Positions 60,101 to 64,000 of a stretch of 64,000 nucleotides of DNA are shown here, piece by piece. The notes under the pieces were generated by a model. It did not search any database. It saw nothing but the letters and a program-made list of their open reading frames with translations, and was not told where the DNA came from. The translations under genes were made by a program, and so were the position numbers. Position 1 is the stretch's first letter. Every line of letters begins with the position of its first letter. Source of the DNA: Xestospongia bergquistia. Its lineage: Eukaryota > Porifera > Demospongiae > Haplosclerida > Petrosiidae. The stretch is from the NCBI GenBank assembly GCA_963965975.1, contig OZ014420.1, positions 6,040,001 through 6,104,000 on the forward strand, read 5' to 3'.

Positions 60101-61117
60101 GCTACGTTAATCTTGCTCTCCTACACTAAAGTCTTACGTGCTATCATAGCTGTGATACAATTAGGTATTATCAGATGCAGTGGACATGTGCACTCACTTG
60201 TATGGTCTGTAGATGGTTCAGTATATTACTTTGAAGGCAAACATATCATTCTGTTGGTTGTGGCTGTTCTGGTGTTTGTTTTTATAGCAATTCCTTACAC
60301 TATGTTGTTACTTTTTATTCCTTTAATCGAAAGGAAGACACCATATCGGTTGAAATGGATTTTAAAATTAAAGCCTTATTTTGACGCCACTTGTGGAGAG
60401 TTTAATGATGACTATCGATTCTGGGGAGGGTTTTTGTTGCTTGTCCGTCTTGTCCTTTCACTTATTATACCATTTAGTTCACCTAAAATTGATACATCTT
60501 CTATATTGGGTGCTTCAGTATTAATAATGTTCATTATATGGAACTTACCAATGGCTGGCCTTTATAAAAAAAGGTATCTCGATATTTTGGAGTCTTGGTT
60601 CTTTCTCAATCTTGCCTTCATAAGTATCGCTTCTCTGACAGGATCTGCACATGTTGGTACTATTGTATCTACATCATTAGTGCTAGTAAGCTTTATTACT
60701 ATTATAGTTTTTCATATTTTTAAGCAAATACAAAGATGTAAAAGACAGGAGATTCTAGGAAAAGTCCAAGAAGGCAAACTAAAATATATTTTTGACTATC
60801 TATCAAAACGACCGTCATCAGGACATCAGCAAAGACAAGATGGAAGGAAAAGAATTCGTCCAATCAACACCTCCCTATATGATGAAGGTACAAGAGAACC
60901 CAGTCCATTGGTGGTTAGACGAAGAGACTCATATCTTAATGAAGTTATATTGAGTGGGGAAGTAGAACAAGATTCATCAACATCGTCATCACGTTATTTG
61001 TCACAACAGGACTCAGATTGCAATACAGGGACTGAAAGTACAGGGGAACTCATTATGGATGACACTGGCATCAACATGATCATGCTCAGTTATAAGAAAG
61101 GGCACAATGTGAACTAA
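57197..61117 (+). CDS. Gene G: paralogue of F (1306 aa)
   Basis: Intronless, divergent from F. Signal peptide MWQLLAALFYLLSLTAG, then CPIDYPCYNLSYYV in the same place as CPTGLPCHNLSFYT of F. The beta-helix-like Asn-rich ectodomain has a local insertion relative to F (around MVSMYGNAIYPFPEKI). Conserved Cys-rich hinge (CAHNRAGTLCGQCAKGLSLI), then about eight membrane spans, with FISWLNLDLGVEICFFDGL and YGKTWLQFLFPLYI between spans. The cytoplasmic tail (about 125 residues, Ser-, Arg- and Glu-rich: KRPSSGHQQRQDGRKRIR, SSTSSSRYLSQQDS) is longer than that of F. The divergence of tails suggests different intracellular partners. Function unknown. Confidence 0.85.
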   Translation: MWQLLAALFYLLSLTAGDVYYVYSPNNHHNCPIDYPCYNLSYYVNNSELYFTDNTIFYFQEGIHTLEQDELVMISDVNNLTLTAQDESFVSITCLESVGGLAFFMCNDITINMLHIHNCGGIVSNEQFDDLKQFSQTGISGYFFGHTRHTFLFFRVTDLTIYGISVQNGTGYGLAAINTFDVELSYSTFSYSNIATYSDPTCNITNGNENLSCYGGNVYFLYVDPSDCSPDNETYYYLNISHSTFNYGINIVSNFLNAGLGIGMFQSASYGVDVTIESVTTIGNTAYSGANFAFTVVNTASYHTLTINNMVSMYGNAIYPFPEKINTLGRNVDGGGFLFLGSIILTVYCENTIVKQSNNSLTLTNSVFMHNTAREGGGAWISPWPGIASLNRHRYMRLENCIFFNNSGEVGSALYLWQFTALKPETHFDILLKNVSIKNNYFVNLTSTSDDTSSAVLILFVTNITFNNVTISDHNITGLHIYNTLITIADSNTTINKNKGVKGGGIYMRGNSEFIFKPPANLMLSNNNADFGGGLFVQQETLEDDRPLCFFQIEDESSISTGISPNTHIYSINNIANIAGDFLYGSTGALLDCKLTTLFSYYTNTTKAFEELVIYDNYDSLSTISSNPVKVCFCNNDGHPNCTELTRKINVLPGAYFDINITAVGLKEGITYGIVNDRYVTNNNREVNGVTRLQRGCTLTRYKLNKLGGITIIYLTVVDSTVPTDNIPLAVNLTMLPCPNGFKYSPEIGYCTCNDNLIDDTITCNTTTWNISRTGNDWITYDNDENCTIVSDCPFDYCDTSLVTFNITFPDPQCAHNRAGTLCGQCAKGLSLILGSNSCEQCSNKYLSLLIVFALAGILLVIFIFALNLTVTMGTINGLIFYANIIKINEPEFFPNGSIPVLSQFISWLNLDLGVEICFFDGLTAYGKTWLQFLFPLYIGTIVVVIIILCQYSKRLSKLAGNNAVPVLATLILLSYTKVLRAIIAVIQLGIIRCSGHVHSLVWSVDGSVYYFEGKHIILLVVAVLVFVFIAIPYTMLLLFIPLIERKTPYRLKWILKLKPYFDATCGEFNDDYRFWGGFLLLVRLVLSLIIPFSSPKIDTSSILGASVLIMFIIWNLPMAGLYKKRYLDILESWFFLNLAFISIASLTGSAHVGTIVSTSLVLVSFITIIVFHIFKQIQRCKRQEILGKVQEGKLKYIFDYLSKRPSSGHQQRQDGRKRIRPINTSLYDEGTREPSPLVVRRRDSYLNEVILSGEVEQDSSTSSSRYLSQQDSDCNTGTESTGELIMDDTGINMIMLSYKKGHNVN

Positions 61118-61266
61118 TAGTAAATTAATGTATGTGTGTATTCAGACATTTTAATGGTGGGCATTCTTTTAAAAGTTTGATTGTGTATAATTTTATTTTA
61201 TTTTATTTTTTATAATTTTATTTTCAATTATTTTAAATAATTTATAGCATTGATTTGTCACCTTTT

Positions 61267-61272
61267 AATAAA
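61267..61272 (+). terminator. Polyadenylation signal AATAAA of gene G
   Basis: AATAAA about 150 bp after the stop codon, in cttttaataaaacatttcc. The surrounding 61118-61569 is AT-rich 3' flank without a gene. Confidence 0.65.
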
Positions 61273-61569
61273 ACATTTCCTCTTTGCCGAAAAAGAAAGA
61301 AAAGAAAACAAAAAACAAAAACTTCAATGCCAATCTGGTGATAATTGCTATTTTCCATGATATATTATATATTATATAAATGTAATACAGTAGTCTAAAA
61401 GATATGGCGTTGTACCTTCAGTATGCATGTGACTATCATGTGATAGTCACAAAACTTAAAGTGTGCCAATGTTAGTCATTATATGACAGTTATATGACTA
61501 AAATGAGAAGATAGAAAGATAAAAAGTGAGAACAAACAAATATGAGTTCAGAAAACATTTTCTTTGGGT

Positions 61570-64000
61570 CTAAAATACACGAAAGAAAGAGCTTGCCTGA
61601 GTAGTAGGAGTAAGTACAGGAACTTGTGGAAGAAGGGGTAATGCTTGAGATAAGTCATGTGACATACCGGCAATCGGTTGTTGATAAGGCCAACTAAATG
61701 TATTGCTAACATGTAACGAAGGTGGATTTTCTATTGATTGAGGAGGTGTGGCAGGGCTAATGGGTTGGGCGTGAAGTGGAATATTTGTAAGAGAGTTACT
61801 GTGAGAGGGGGGAGATGGAGGATGAAGAGTGGGAGGGACAGTGGGTGGAGCTGTCTGCGACATCATCACTGTTTGAAAGTGTTGAGGTGATGAGGGATGT
61901 ACTAACATTGCCAAATGATTTGGTACTTGTTCAATATCTACTTCAGAGTTTATTAAATTACCCATAAGCTCTTCAGGTGGTACTGTTGTCACTGTGGCGA
62001 CCATCTGGTTGGAGTTATCGAGCATGAATGAGTTCTCCATAGGAGAATCTGCTATTGGTACAGATGAATTTGATGTTGATTCATATCGAGACCGTAATGA
62101 TGGCATATTCGATGAAACTCCACCTATATTCTGAGTACCACCTATACTGGGTTGAACCCCAATTGTGTTTTGTTCATTGTTATGAATTATTCCTTCTCCA
62201 GTCGCAACTGGAACATGGGTGTTGCTTGCGTTGAAAACAAATACAGGATTATCGATATTATTAGGAGACATCATTTTTTGTACTTCTGTTGGTCCAGGTG
62301 TACGTGGAACCATTGAGCCTTGCTGTTGTTGCTGCACTTGCGTACACAAAGACATGTGTTCTGGCCAATGAGCCTGTTGACATAGCTCATTGCAGTAGTT
62401 AGCATTCCAGCAACAGTTGTATTGCGCTTCTTTTAAGCAATAACTACACTGTAATGGAGTGGAAAGATACAAATACCCAGTATTATCTGTGATACACATA
62501 CCCATTTTTTCTTCTTTGTTTCTTGAATGGCTAATTCTTTTTCAACTCCAGCTTGTCTTCTCACTTCAGAGACAACTTGCTCTCGCTCCAAGTCAGCGCT
62601 AGCTCGAACCTTTACATAAAATAACCAATAGAACTGAAAAAAATTATTTAGTAAAATACTTACTAATTCTAACTCTTGTCTCATTTCTTGTCTTAGTTCT
62701 GCTCTCAATTTTTCTAGCTGTGATCGTGAGTCGGGGACAGGCCATGCAGTGTGGAGATGCTCTTTGATCTGTTTGGCACCTGCTTTACCTTTGGATTCAA
62801 AAATGGACAACATTTCCACTACAACGGCTTTAATAGATGACATTAACTAGAGAATGGAAATAATCTGTAAATTTGATTCTTCAATCCATTCATCCATCAA
62901 TTAGACTCCTCATTCACCTTTTCAGAGAAGTACTGATATCCCATATCTCCAGTTGACCCAACTAGACCATCCAATCGACTTGTATAAGATTGATCAATTG
63001 TACGCATTGTATCAGCAAGAAGGCCTTCTCCATACTGAATGGGAGGTGGATCCTCTGGAATATCGACCCCACCCCCTTGATTAGTTCCTAATATAAACCC
63101 ATTACTGGATTCATAGCCAGTAATTAAAGAGGTGCTCCCCTCATATGAAAGAGAAGTGGGAGCAGTTTGATCAGCTTTTTTGTTTCTAATCCGCTTAGAA
63201 GACTTCAGTGGAGATACATCAGTACCATTTCTTTTTCTCTTAGGTTGTCTTTTAGCATTAGGGTCTACCACAGCTATGGCTCTTTTATCAGGAGGATAAA
63301 TGCTACTAAATGCAGTGTCCATCGGTTCTCCGTCCTGACTACCACCAGGTGTAGTGCTTCCACTAGATGGCATCTGCTCACGAAGTTTCTCAGCCAAGTT
63401 GTGAGTGATCAAGGAGAGTGCCTCCCCTGGTCTGGTGGATCGATAGGAACTTGGTGTTATCATTTGTACATTCATTGCTGTGCCATATTGTGCATTATAA
63501 TATGCTTCAGGACCTAATTTACTTGTTTTTTTGGGTCCTTTAAGCATGGTTTTGCTAGCTGATGGTGCAATTCGTTTTCCCCTCGTATGATCATCAAATC
63601 CTTCCAGATCTATAGTGAGAGCGGTATCACTACCAGGACTAGAAGGTTCTGAATAATTTTCTAAGTTATCCGATTTAGCAAAGCTGGCACTATTGCCATG
63701 GATAGGACCTGTTTCCTCGGACTCTGACAATGGTGGATTCACCATGACAATTTGAGGAGAGCATGGTATGTGGTTTGAGATAGAAAAGGGAGGTGGGACA
63801 GAAGATTCTCGACTCTGTGACTCTGCCCTCTCACTAGAGTAACCATTATGAGTAGAAGTGGGAGGAGCTGGAGAGATGGACTTTGTTTGCCCCCTACTAA
63901 CAGATATCTTGTCCTGTTTTTCCTTTTTCGGAACACGTGCTAGCTTGTTGGTGTTATCACGATTATTACTTGGTTTAGGTACTTCTGCCATTTTTTCGGC
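61570..64000 (-). CDS. ZMYND8/ZMYND11-type MYND-finger protein, 5' part outside window
   Basis: Exons: 62918->64000, 62664-62846, 62502-62609, 61570-62448; phase-0 GT-AG joins. The first visible exon is low-complexity, Ser/Pro/basic ([10 protein letters not shown]). Next is a coiled coil ([32 protein letters not shown]), then KKKKW joined directly to the MYND finger [33 protein letters not shown], and a Gln/Pro/Ser-rich tail. The KKKxW-C..C..CCWN..YC..CQQxHWPxH pattern is that of ZMYND8/ZMYND11 chromatin readers, whose MYND binds PxLxP peptides. An ATG at 63991 is in frame, but the frame is open to the window edge; PHD, bromo and PWWP domains, if present, lie beyond it. Confidence 0.82.

Noticed and set aside
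1..64000. tRNA, rRNA or other structured RNA genes
   Set aside because: No cloverleaf with box A/B or rRNA-like text was recognised by eye; a covariance search would be needed to exclude small ones.

Overview
The window looks like the nuclear genome of a demosponge, most likely Amphimedon queenslandica or a close relative. It is AT-rich and gene-dense. Many introns are only about 40-80 bp, splice sites are GT-AG, and genes are full of Ser/Thr/Asn-rich text and microsatellites. It carries a clustered set of NACHT/death-fold/ankyrin immune-type receptor genes of the kind expanded in sponges. All gene models were built by hand from reading frames, splice signals and exon phase; family names come from recognised motifs, not from any search.

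Left part (1-36.4 kb): a tandem cluster on the minus strand. Two NLR genes, A (runs off the left edge) and B, each have a 2A-signal exon, a DEATH exon and a large NACHT (+LRR) exon. They are followed by decayed NLR fragments (8.9-10.7 kb). Two large tandem paralogues, C (11.3-24.2 kb, 33-34 exons) and D (26.6-35.2 kb, frameshifted), start with the same 2A-signal exon. They then encode a CARD-like domain, a second death-fold-like exon, a conserved domain I cannot name, and a long ankyrin array with one repeat per exon. The 2A exon ends in a hydrophobic stretch and GDIELNPGP, the ribosome-skipping 2A motif. Each of the four genes could therefore make two products: an uncleaved form sent to the secretory route and a skipped form that starts at the death-fold domain in the cytosol. 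A segmental duplication, with pseudogene copies of neighbouring exons, explains the C/D pair. At least two inserted DNA elements, a decayed retroelement piece and higher-order exon duplications decorate the cluster.

Middle part (35.6-52.4 kb): gene E encodes a proline-rich actin-regulator-like protein with a Costars domain joined to a C-terminal LIM domain. A 650-bp GAGAGATTAAT minisatellite follows. Next come VPS11 (minus strand, 26 exons reconstructed in frame) and XRCC5/Ku80 (plus strand, 23 exons, 733 aa, continuous frame through every junction). These two are divergently transcribed from a 199-bp gap.

Right part (53.1-64 kb): two intronless paralogues, F and G, are divergently arranged. 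Each encodes a signal peptide, an Asn-rich beta-helix-like ectodomain, a Cys-rich segment and about eight membrane spans. Last is the 3' part of a ZMYND8/ZMYND11-type MYND-finger gene that runs off the right edge.

The most interesting system is the phase-1 2A-signal exon used as a movable targeting cassette on two different immune-type gene families.
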